Assembly: GCA_009917695.1 (NCBI GenBank)
Contig: JAACJG010000003.1
Span: 372,001-436,000 of the forward strand
Direction: 5' to 3'
Length of the DNA: 64,000 nucleotides
From: Candidatus Rifleibacterium amylolyticum
GTDB taxonomy: Bacteria; Muiribacteriota; Ozemobacteria; Ozemobacterales; Ozemobacteraceae
Position 1 is the first letter of the stretch; every line of letters begins with the position of its first letter. Of the stretch, positions 5,434 through 14,124 are shown one piece after another. A model generated the notes under the pieces. The model ran no database searches. It saw only the letters and a program-made list of their open reading frames with translations, and had not been told where the DNA came from. The translations under genes and the position numbers were made by a program.

Positions 5434-8322
5434 ATGAAATTGCGCAGAGGGAACTGGTTCAACCTGTTGGCCAGAATTGTTTACGGCCTTCTGTTGCCGG
5501 CTGGTCTGCTTTATGTTGCTATGTACAGCCATTACGGCCTGGTGCGGGAGCGCCAGATTATGGAATGGCGCGAAAAAATGCGTGACTCGCTCGATCAGAT
5601 CAGCAAGTATCATTCTGATGAAAAATATTTTCATGGCATGCTGCAGGCCGATTTTCGCAGGGCTGACAGTTCTGCCAGGCCAATGCACGAATGCAACCGT
5701 CGTCTGAAATACTATAAATCCAGATACCCCGGCATGTTCAGGTTTACCGTCTACGACTCATCCGGGCGTATTATCGATGAAATGACCGATGAAAAGCGTT
5801 TTCAGTATGTTTTTAAAGGCATGCATCAGGTTATTGCAAGCGTTAAGGCGCATGTAGCCGAAGTAATTATTCCTTATCCCGATCGTCTCAATGATGTGCG
5901 CAGCCGTATTGGTCTTTTGCGCGGATATTTCGGGCAGTTCCTTATGGAAAAGCACCTGAGTCTGCCTCTGCTCGAAGGCTATCTTGGCAGTTGTATAAGA
6001 GCCAGCGAAGAACCTGAAAAGGCGCTGCTCTGGTATCAGCGATTGAAAAATTTTACGATAGTAGTATTTGTTCACCGAGATATGATCGGACGCGATATAG
6101 GCCCGCGACTGATCGTTGACCGCTACAATCAACAAGATACGGCAATACAGCTTGGTTTGTTCGATACTCAGCAGATGAATGTTTATGGTATCGATCGTCA
6201 TCACAACGAAATGGTAATTCAGGCGAACGCTTATGCCAATTCAGCGGTTGAATTTGTCGAAAATGAGCATAGCCTGATCTTTTTCAGGCAGATTTCACCT
6301 CGTTTGATAGTGTTTTCTCTGCTCGACAAACAGATGAATCTGATTCATCCTGAGCGGGCAACTGTCGAATTCATGTTGCGGATGATTCGCTGGCTTATTC
6401 TGGCAGCTTTCTTGGTCTTTTGTGTCAGTCTGCGTTCAGCTGATTTTGCTCTGTCGATAAGGCAGAAGCTACTGTTGCTTTTTCTGTTTGCCAATGGATT
6501 GCCAATGCTGATTCTGGCGGCAACTGCCTATGAGTTTTTCGAACAGAAAAAGAACTCTCTTATCAATGCTACGCATGATCAGTCTGTTCGCATCATCAAA
6601 CAGTTTGACAATGGTTACCCTGATGGGCGCGAAAGAATGGCCGGCCTGATCACCGACTATGTCAGCGAAAAAAATCGCCAGTATGGCAAGAGAAAGTGGC
6701 CAGACGAGGAGATTGAAAGTCTGAAGAAATTTATACTTACCTTCAATCCGGGCGAAAGTTACATCTACGATTGCGATGGCAACCAGATTCTGCACGCCGG
6801 CAGCGAAGCCTTGCCCAACTCGGTAAAGATCATCAGGGATTTTTTCAAGGGCGCTCTCGAATTTTTTAACCATGCTGATGCGGATTTTGTTGGAGCCCGC
6901 CGAACCATGCTCGAAAAGATCACGGATGATAGTGGTCTTTATGCTGGAGTTCTCGAACAGCTTGGCAACATCAGCCCACAAAATTTTGGCTCAGGTCTGC
7001 GCTGGACCTATCTGGAACTGCTGGGTGACCGATCAAATCATGATTCGTGGGGATTTCTGGTGATTTCGTGGCGTCCCGGCGATCTGCAACGCGCCTTTCT
7101 TAATCAGCATCTTGAAGAAGTTAATCGTAAGATCAGCCCGCGCAAACTGTTGGTTATGGAAAAAGGCACCGAAACAATATTCCCTCTGAATGCCCAGCAT
7201 CATCGCCAGGTGCGCAATATAATGCATCTTACGCAATCGCGTAAACTGATTACAGAAAATAACCTCGGTTTGTCGGGAGAACATTTTGTGGCGACTTCGC
7301 TTGTTGGAATCGAGCTGTCTGATGCCATAATCATGACTTTGTATCCGAGCTCACTCATCCTTGGCGAAATCGAAGAATTGCGGCGCGGCGTAATTCTGGC
7401 CGGTCTTCTTAGTTTTTTCATCGTGCTGGTAATTGTCAGGTTTTTTTCGGGGCGCCTGTTACGCCCGGTTAATGCGCTTTCGCAGGGCATGCGTTCGATC
7501 GCGCGCCGAGATTTTAAATATCGCATCGACTATTCCTCGGGCGATGAGTTTGGTGGGCTTACTTCAGCTTTTAATGCAACCATTGCCGGCATGCATGAAC
7601 TGGCTGTTGGCACTGCCGTTCAAGAGAGCCTGCTGCCTCCTGGTAGAGAGCATTTCGGTCGCGTCAGTCTTTTTGCCCGTTCAATTTTTATGAGCAAAAT
7701 GGGTGGCGATTATTTTGATTATTTTAAAGTCGATGAGCAGCGATTTGGCGTATATTTTGGCGATGTCGCCGGGCACGGAATTCCGGCTGCCCTGGTCATG
7801 TCAATGGCCAAGGCGGTGGTCGCCTCTTCTGACGAGGCGAGAAAAGCCGGGCCGGCCGAGCTGCTGAAGAGCGCAAATTCTTTGTTTCTGCACCTCAAAT
7901 CAAGAGGCTGGAAACGCATGATGACGGCGCTTTGCCTCGAAGTGAATTATCAGACAGGTGAATTCAGGGTAGCCAATGCCGGGCAGTGTTACCCGGTAGT
8001 TGTGAGTGCCGCCCGCGATAAAGTTGATTACGTTAAGGTCGTCGGAATGCCATTGGGTAGCCAGGCGCGCAAGCCTTATTCTGAAATCAGCGGCCGGCTC
8101 ATGCCCGGCGATTCACTGATTCTCTATACCGACGGCATAATTGAGGCTACCAACGCCATGGGCGAAGCATTCGACTTTTCCCGCTTTGACAAACTTTTGC
8201 TGGCAAGCTGGCATGCTGATCTGGAAACATGGTGGGAGGGCATTTACCGTGGTTATCAGGGCTGGGCTGCAGCGCAGGATGATGATATCACCTTTCTGAT
8301 GTTGAGATATGACAATGACTGA
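5434..8322 (+). CDS. Membrane receptor with HAMP and SpoIIE/PP2C phosphatase domain (copy A, intact)
   Basis: 962 residues. Predicted order: TM1 about 12-34; an extracytoplasmic segment to about 315; TM2 about 316-335 and TM3 about 346-370; a second extracytoplasmic segment; TM4 about 648-668; HAMP about 669-722; a RsbU/SpoIIE-type PP2C domain from about 735 to the end. Catalytic metal ligands are all present: Asp759 in GGDYFDYF, Asp777 and His781 in GDVAGHG, Asp900 in YTDGIIEA, Asp950-Asp951 in DDDIT. Such enzymes dephosphorylate anti-anti-sigma (STAS) proteins in partner-switching circuits. No STAS or RsbW-type gene is visible here. It is the first gene of a five-gene operon, overlaps copy B by 14 bases and is paralogous to the gene at 11230. 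Confidence 0.9.
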   Translation: MKLRRGNWFNLLARIVYGLLLPAGLLYVAMYSHYGLVRERQIMEWREKMRDSLDQISKYHSDEKYFHGMLQADFRRADSSARPMHECNRRLKYYKSRYPGMFRFTVYDSSGRIIDEMTDEKRFQYVFKGMHQVIASVKAHVAEVIIPYPDRLNDVRSRIGLLRGYFGQFLMEKHLSLPLLEGYLGSCIRASEEPEKALLWYQRLKNFTIVVFVHRDMIGRDIGPRLIVDRYNQQDTAIQLGLFDTQQMNVYGIDRHHNEMVIQANAYANSAVEFVENEHSLIFFRQISPRLIVFSLLDKQMNLIHPERATVEFMLRMIRWLILAAFLVFCVSLRSADFALSIRQKLLLLFLFANGLPMLILAATAYEFFEQKKNSLINATHDQSVRIIKQFDNGYPDGRERMAGLITDYVSEKNRQYGKRKWPDEEIESLKKFILTFNPGESYIYDCDGNQILHAGSEALPNSVKIIRDFFKGALEFFNHADADFVGARRTMLEKITDDSGLYAGVLEQLGNISPQNFGSGLRWTYLELLGDRSNHDSWGFLVISWRPGDLQRAFLNQHLEEVNRKISPRKLLVMEKGTETIFPLNAQHHRQVRNIMHLTQSRKLITENNLGLSGEHFVATSLVGIELSDAIIMTLYPSSLILGEIEELRRGVILAGLLSFFIVLVIVRFFSGRLLRPVNALSQGMRSIARRDFKYRIDYSSGDEFGGLTSAFNATIAGMHELAVGTAVQESLLPPGREHFGRVSLFARSIFMSKMGGDYFDYFKVDEQRFGVYFGDVAGHGIPAALVMSMAKAVVASSDEARKAGPAELLKSANSLFLHLKSRGWKRMMTALCLEVNYQTGEFRVANAGQCYPVVVSAARDKVDYVKVVGMPLGSQARKPYSEISGRLMPGDSLILYTDGIIEATNAMGEAFDFSRFDKLLLASWHADLETWWEGIYRGYQGWAAAQDDDITFLMLRYDND

Positions 8323-11254
8323 CACCGACAAGCGAAAATGCATGGCAAACTGGCTGATGTTCGCATTTTTTGCGGTAGTTGTGCCGTTGCTGGTGGCATG
8401 GCAGACTTTTGTCTATCTTGAGAAGTTGCATGCTGAATCTTCTTTAAGACGCTACCAGATTAAAGCCGCCGACATGCTTGAAAACCTTCGGGTGTCGGCA
8501 GATGCCAACCTTTATGTCTGTTCTTTGATGAACCATACCTTTCAGAATGCCAAAAATCCGCGGCTGCTCAAAAAAGATCTGGAAGAGTTGCGCAACAGCA
8601 GTGGCATGAAGTTTGAATACATTATCTGGGACAAAAATGGCGGTATCCATTCAGCTGATTTTGACTGGCGCAGTACCGGCGCTGATATGCGCTATGCCTG
8701 GCAAACGCTCACCGGCATCGGCAGGCGCAAGATTGAGGTGGCAGATGCCAGTTCAACCAGCAATCTGCGTAAGATTTTCGGGCCGCAGTTTTTTCCCGAG
8801 CTTTACCAACGATGCTATTCCGGGAGAAACATCAGTCTTATTCTGTCTGACAGCTCTCTACAGAAAAAACTATCCTGGATCAGAATGCGGTCAAGCATGG
8901 GGCTGGCAGCTTTTTTTGACCACGATGTTGTCAAGGGTTTACCCGGGCTCAAATTCTTTATCAGTACGGTTGCCAGCAGTTCCGAAATGAAAGTTGGAGT
9001 AGTGAACGCTGAAGACTGGCTGGGTCTCGGCCCCTCTGATTTTTCTAAATCTGAAATGGCAGCGATCAGCAGCAGCTATGAAAATCCTGTCAGAATACGT
9101 GACTGGTATGTTTTTAAAAATGCTCTGAGAAAAGATTTATGCGGCATCTGCTACATAAGTGCTGACAGTATTGAGCGGCTTGCTGTAAATAAATGGGCCT
9201 GGTTGTTGATTGGCTTTCTTATGGCTTTGGCGCTTTATATTCTCTGGCGCAGTTATCGGGTTATCTGTTGTGGTAGCAGTCTCAGTCTCAATATTAGAAA
9301 ACAGCTGATTATTCTTTTTGTGCTGTCGAACGCGATTTCACTTCTGATAATGGCACTGATAGGGCATGATTACCTCGGTCAGTACCGGCTGTATCTACAG
9401 ACAGAGAGCTTCAGCAAGGGCGTAACCTTTCTGCAGAATATCGACGAAATGTTTGTCGGTGAATATTCCCGTCAGCTGCGAAGAATGCGCAAATCTCTCG
9501 GCATTCTGGAGAAGCGCCTTAAGAACCATCGTCCTGACCGCAACAACATCATGGAGTTTCTGAACGCACAGTCTGGCGATCATTTCAGGCTTTTTCTTAT
9601 CGGCAGCACTACTCCATATATTGGCAGTGAGCTGGGAATAATGAAGGATGGCAAGTTCGTCGAAGAGATTCATATCGACTGGGCACGTTACAAATCAATG
9701 CAGACGCTTGTCGATTCTATGGGCAAGCTTGGTCAGTATTATCTGGCGCTGCTCAATCGTAAACCGATTTCTGAAATGATGATGGCACAGGTCGAGCTTA
9801 TTGCAGAATCGCTTGGGCAGCTCCGTCCGCTCGAAATGTTTCAGGAGTTTTTTGCTGCTACCGGTTCGTTCTGGCAGTGGGGAATGGGCTTTCGCTACTT
9901 TCCTGCTTATATCGATCTTCTCAGAGATCCTGACAGCGGGCTGGCCAACTACGTGTTTCTCTATCTGTGGAACGCCGACAGGCTGCACCGGCACTACATC
10001 AACCAGCTTATCACCGATTTTAACCGCAATCCGATTGGAATCAAGGTAATGGCGGTCGATGAAAACTTCTTTTATTCCAATCCGCCAGAATTGCTCGAAA
10101 ACCAGCAGTTGCGTCTCTACTCAGCCAAACTACGCGAGAGGTCTGGTGTCGAAATTGAATTTTGCGACTGGGAAGGCGAACAACATTTGCTTATGGGGCT
10201 TAAATGCACGTCGATAGACACTATTCGTCTGATCGGCCTTTATCCCGCTTCGGCCATAGATCGCAAGGTAACTCGTAAACAACAGATTTTCGTTGCTCTG
10301 GCAATTGTCAGTATTCTGGTTTCACTTGCCATGGGGCTTTTTGTTTCGCGCTCGATTCTTATTCCTCTGGCCGAATTACAGCGCGGTATCGCGGCTCTGC
10401 AGCAACGTGATTTTGCCTTCCGACTGGCCGATCTGGGCGGAGATGAATTTGGCAATCTCGCCAGAGTATTTAACACCACGCTTGTCGATCTTGAAGAACT
10501 CCAGGTTGCTTCTACCGTTCAGGAAAAGCTGAGCGATAACATGTCTGAAGTTGCTCATTCTGGTTGTCTGAAGTGGTTTGCTGCCAGTTCAAGCCAGTAT
10601 CGTTTTGCCGGAGACTACCTTGCTGTTGAGCAGATCTCTGCTGAGAAAGTGATGATTCTTCTCGGCGATGTTGCTGGTTCGGGTATCGGCGTCAGCCTTA
10701 TCGTCGCTTTTGTTAAAGCGGCTCTTTTGCAGCTGAAACAACTGTATGACCGACCAGAACAGCTTTTGTTGCGGCTTGATTTTCTTCTGCGCGAACTGAG
10801 CAACAGAGCTGGTCGCAAATGTATGACGATGCAGTGCGCGCTGCTCGACTGCCAGAAAGCTGAAGTTATTGTTGCCAATGCCGGCCACTGTTTTCCTGTA
10901 AGAGTCAATCTCATCGAAGGCAATGCAAAAGTTGTCGAAATGCCTTCTACTCCTCTTGCCACCGGAAGCAGAGTCTCATGCTCTGTCAAGTCCTTCAATC
11001 TGCAGCCGGGTGAGAGTATGATTCTGTACAGCGGCGGATTTTATCGCAGCTGCGAAAATGGTTTTGCCGATTTTATCAAAGATCTGGTGCAACTTGGAAA
11101 TTGCTGCCCGAAGAAATGGTATGAGACCGTGATTGCCGCAGTAAATGCTAGAATTGATGCTTCTGCCGGCCGCGATGACATGACTATGGTGGTAATAAGT
11201 TTTAACGAAAAGTCGGAAAGAGAAAACGCTTGTCTGAAGACGCCAGAAAAATAA
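8309..11254 (+). CDS. Receptor with degenerate SpoIIE/PP2C domain (copy B, predicted pseudophosphatase)
   Basis: 981 residues with the same layout as copy A: N-terminal TM, first outer segment, paired central TMs (about 295-315 and 328-350), second outer segment, TM, HAMP (LIPLAELQRGIAAL onward) and a PP2C-like domain. Two ligands remain, Asp769 in AGDY and Asp787 in GDVAG. The GHG histidine is Ser791, and the Asp of the TDG motif is Gly909 (YSGGF). The final GRDDMT is kept. Loss of the TDG aspartate usually abolishes metal-dependent phosphatase activity, so I infer a regulatory pseudoenzyme. Outer regions resemble the gene at 14121 (FGPxFFP, FFDHDV) more than copy A. ATG 8309 or 8315 could start; both overlap copy A. 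Confidence 0.85.
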   Translation: MTMTDTDKRKCMANWLMFAFFAVVVPLLVAWQTFVYLEKLHAESSLRRYQIKAADMLENLRVSADANLYVCSLMNHTFQNAKNPRLLKKDLEELRNSSGMKFEYIIWDKNGGIHSADFDWRSTGADMRYAWQTLTGIGRRKIEVADASSTSNLRKIFGPQFFPELYQRCYSGRNISLILSDSSLQKKLSWIRMRSSMGLAAFFDHDVVKGLPGLKFFISTVASSSEMKVGVVNAEDWLGLGPSDFSKSEMAAISSSYENPVRIRDWYVFKNALRKDLCGICYISADSIERLAVNKWAWLLIGFLMALALYILWRSYRVICCGSSLSLNIRKQLIILFVLSNAISLLIMALIGHDYLGQYRLYLQTESFSKGVTFLQNIDEMFVGEYSRQLRRMRKSLGILEKRLKNHRPDRNNIMEFLNAQSGDHFRLFLIGSTTPYIGSELGIMKDGKFVEEIHIDWARYKSMQTLVDSMGKLGQYYLALLNRKPISEMMMAQVELIAESLGQLRPLEMFQEFFAATGSFWQWGMGFRYFPAYIDLLRDPDSGLANYVFLYLWNADRLHRHYINQLITDFNRNPIGIKVMAVDENFFYSNPPELLENQQLRLYSAKLRERSGVEIEFCDWEGEQHLLMGLKCTSIDTIRLIGLYPASAIDRKVTRKQQIFVALAIVSILVSLAMGLFVSRSILIPLAELQRGIAALQQRDFAFRLADLGGDEFGNLARVFNTTLVDLEELQVASTVQEKLSDNMSEVAHSGCLKWFAASSSQYRFAGDYLAVEQISAEKVMILLGDVAGSGIGVSLIVAFVKAALLQLKQLYDRPEQLLLRLDFLLRELSNRAGRKCMTMQCALLDCQKAEVIVANAGHCFPVRVNLIEGNAKVVEMPSTPLATGSRVSCSVKSFNLQPGESMILYSGGFYRSCENGFADFIKDLVQLGNCCPKKWYETVIAAVNARIDASAGRDDMTMVVISFNEKSERENACLKTPEK

Positions 11255-14124
11255 CTCTCTTTCTTGCCAGGCTGACTTTTGCTCTGGTGCTGCCAGTCTA
11301 TCTGATCTGGCTGATACTGGTTTCACACTTTACCATGCAGCGCGACAATGAGATTCAAAGCAGCTTTGCAACTCTTGATCTGGCTCTCGACAATCTCGAA
11401 AATCTGCATGATGACAGGGCTTTTCTGCATGCCGTTCTACAAAAGAATTTTGTCATGGCCGATCGCTCAGACCAGCCGCAAAAGCAGCTGGAAAACCGGA
11501 TCAGGGCTTTCAGAAAGCTTTTTGGTGAGCGCATAAGCTTTGTTGTCTATGACGGAAATGGCGCGATAAACAAGGACCTGACAGAAGAGAAGCGCTTTCA
11601 GTATGTCCTCAAGAGCATGTTTGAAGTAATGGTGTTGTTGCGGCAATATTTTGTCAGCGATCCTTTCGCTGACCCGGCTAGTTTTGACAAGATCAATCAG
11701 CGCATAAACCTTTTGCGTGGCTATTTTGGGCCATATCTGCTGCCGGCTCATCTCTTTGCGCCTCTGCGCCCGGGTTATCTGGGCAGTTGTCTTACTGTAA
11801 GCGATGAGAGTGCGCGCAAGCTGCTCTGGTACTACCCAGGAGATAACTTCTCTCTGGCCTGCTTTATCGATGCCAGGTTGCAATACAATCAGATTGGGCC
11901 GCGACTGATTGTACAGCACTTCAATCATGGCGCTCAGCCAGAAAAACTGGCTTATGTGAAAACCCGAATATACGGAAATTTTGGCTTGCCGCTCGACCGC
12001 GGGCTTGCCAGTCAGTTGTTGATTGAAGTACGTAATTTTGAGAGTTATGCGGTATCCAAGCGTCAGAGCCGCGACTTTCTCGTCAATATCAGACAGGTTT
12101 CGCATGATCTGATTGTTCTCAGCTATCTTGATAAAAGTGGCATAGCTAAGCCAGAGCAGCGTGCTCTCGCGTTGTTGCTGAACATTTTCAGGTGGCTTTT
12201 TGTCGGCGGTTTTATTCTCTATTGCCTGTCTTTACGCCATTATGGATTCTGTTTGTCGGTACCACAGAAAATGCTGCTGCTTTTTGTTTTTGCCAATGGC
12301 TTACCTTTGCTGATGCTGGTTTCAACCGGGTATGAATATTTTAATGAAAAGAAAAGTGAACTGATAAATGCAGCTCATCAGGAATCTCTGCGAATTCTCC
12401 GCGAATTTGACCTGCGTTTTCCCGAAGTGTCGAACTCACTGGCTCAGAGAATGAACGCTTTTATCGATGAGCGTAATCAGCTTTATGGCAAAGAGCAATG
12501 GCCAGAAGCAGAGATAGAAAAATTAAATAAATTGCTGCTCGAAATCGACCCGCAGGAAGCCGCATTATTTGAGGCTGGCGGCCGTCGGCGGCTTTATATT
12601 TCGAATTCGACCGACCGCGCCGAGCGTCTGGTAACCAGTATGTTGATGAAGGCAATTGTCTCTTTTAATCGAAACAAGGTTGAAGAGACAGTCAAACGCG
12701 ACTCGATGCTGGCGAAGATGTCTTCTGACGATCTCATGCTGCACTACTTTTTATCGACACTAGACCGGTTTTCGATGCTTGGAGCTGGTACCAGTGAGCG
12801 TTTCACTTATCTGAAATTTATGGGTGACCAGAAGAATGCAGATTTATGGGGAATTCTGGGTGTCTCCTGGGATCGTAACAGATTTCTACAGGCTTTTACT
12901 CCCGGTCGTCTCGAGCAAAGCCGTGCCGCTGTTCTGCCGAGATTACTGGCAGTAATGGATAAGAAGAGCGAAAGGATTTTTGCGCTGCAAAATGCCGAGA
13001 CTCCTGTAACTCGCAGACTTATGCGTCAGACCAGTAGTCGAAAATTGATTACCGAAAAGGATGTTGAACTTGATGGCCAAAGGTATCTGTTTACATCAAT
13101 TCCTGGTAATGAGCTTTCAGAAGGCATACTCGTCGCTTTCTATCCACAGAATATTATCGATACACGTATTAATCGCTTGAAAATTGCTATTGCTCTTGTG
13201 ATTTTGCTCGTTTTTGCAGTGTTATTTCAGATTGTCAGATTATTTTCACGGCGCCTGCTGTTGCCTGTTGAAGCGCTGGCAGAAGGCATCGGCCATATCC
13301 GGGCAGGTGATTTCAAGTACCGTGTTGATTTTCAATCTGAAGATGAGCTTGGGCAGCTGATAAATGTGTTTAATCAGACCATGAAAGACATGCAGGATCT
13401 TGCTCTCGGAACCTCGGTTCAGGTAAGCCTGCTGCCGGCCGAAAAGTATCGCCGAGGTTCTGTCAGACTTTTTGCCCGTTCTCTGTTTATGAGCAAAATG
13501 GGGGGCGATTATTACGATTATTTCGATCTGCCAGAAAACCGCCTGGGTATTTTCTTTGGCGATGTTGCCGGTCATGGCATACCTGCGGCTATGATAATGT
13601 CAATGGCAAAGGCTGTTATCAGCAGTATGCAGAAAGATTTTGCCGGCCCGGCCGATCTGCTTGGCAGAACTAATAAGATTCTTCTGAAACTCAGGGAAAG
13701 AAACTGGCGACGCATGATGACTGCACAGGTGATCAGTCTTGACTGTCAGTCTGGCGAGTTTGTTATCTCGAATGCCGGACATTGTTATCCATACATCGTC
13801 GGCAAAGATGGTTCTTCGGCAACTCCTCTTGAGATCAATGGCATGCCCCTGGGCAGCGCAAGTAAAAAAGCCCACTCTGAAAGTGCCGCTATTATTGGTC
13901 TTGATGAAACTCTGGTTTTGTACACAGATGGCATTGTTGAATCCGTCAATGTTCAGGGCGAGATGTTTGGTTACCGACGCTTTGCCATGCTTTTGCAATC
14001 AGCCTGGGCAGATGATCTCGAAGAATACTGGAAAAACATTATGTCGGGTTACAAAAGCTGGGCGGTTAACCAGGACGATGATCTTACCTTTATGATAATT
14101 CGTCTGTCCGGAGAATCCAGATGA
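11230..14124 (+). CDS. Membrane receptor with HAMP and SpoIIE/PP2C phosphatase domain (copy A', intact)
   Basis: 964 residues, starting at TTG 11230 with GGAAAGAG upstream, and overlapping copy B by 25 bases. It is a full-length paralogue of the gene at 5434. Shared blocks include LRGYFGP, GYLGSC, IGPRLIV and LLLLFVFANGLP in the sensory half. The four-TM layout and HAMP are the same, and the PP2C ligands are complete: Asp760 in GGDYYDYF, Asp778 and His782 in GDVAGHG, Asp900 in YTDGIVES, then DDDLT. It should dephosphorylate a phosphoserine/threonine on a STAS-type partner in response to an outer signal (family knowledge; the partner is not visible). It differs from copy A mainly in the first outer segment, suggesting a different ligand. 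Confidence 0.9.
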   Translation: MSEDARKITLFLARLTFALVLPVYLIWLILVSHFTMQRDNEIQSSFATLDLALDNLENLHDDRAFLHAVLQKNFVMADRSDQPQKQLENRIRAFRKLFGERISFVVYDGNGAINKDLTEEKRFQYVLKSMFEVMVLLRQYFVSDPFADPASFDKINQRINLLRGYFGPYLLPAHLFAPLRPGYLGSCLTVSDESARKLLWYYPGDNFSLACFIDARLQYNQIGPRLIVQHFNHGAQPEKLAYVKTRIYGNFGLPLDRGLASQLLIEVRNFESYAVSKRQSRDFLVNIRQVSHDLIVLSYLDKSGIAKPEQRALALLLNIFRWLFVGGFILYCLSLRHYGFCLSVPQKMLLLFVFANGLPLLMLVSTGYEYFNEKKSELINAAHQESLRILREFDLRFPEVSNSLAQRMNAFIDERNQLYGKEQWPEAEIEKLNKLLLEIDPQEAALFEAGGRRRLYISNSTDRAERLVTSMLMKAIVSFNRNKVEETVKRDSMLAKMSSDDLMLHYFLSTLDRFSMLGAGTSERFTYLKFMGDQKNADLWGILGVSWDRNRFLQAFTPGRLEQSRAAVLPRLLAVMDKKSERIFALQNAETPVTRRLMRQTSSRKLITEKDVELDGQRYLFTSIPGNELSEGILVAFYPQNIIDTRINRLKIAIALVILLVFAVLFQIVRLFSRRLLLPVEALAEGIGHIRAGDFKYRVDFQSEDELGQLINVFNQTMKDMQDLALGTSVQVSLLPAEKYRRGSVRLFARSLFMSKMGGDYYDYFDLPENRLGIFFGDVAGHGIPAAMIMSMAKAVISSMQKDFAGPADLLGRTNKILLKLRERNWRRMMTAQVISLDCQSGEFVISNAGHCYPYIVGKDGSSATPLEINGMPLGSASKKAHSESAAIIGLDETLVLYTDGIVESVNVQGEMFGYRRFAMLLQSAWADDLEEYWKNIMSGYKSWAVNQDDDLTFMIIRLSGESR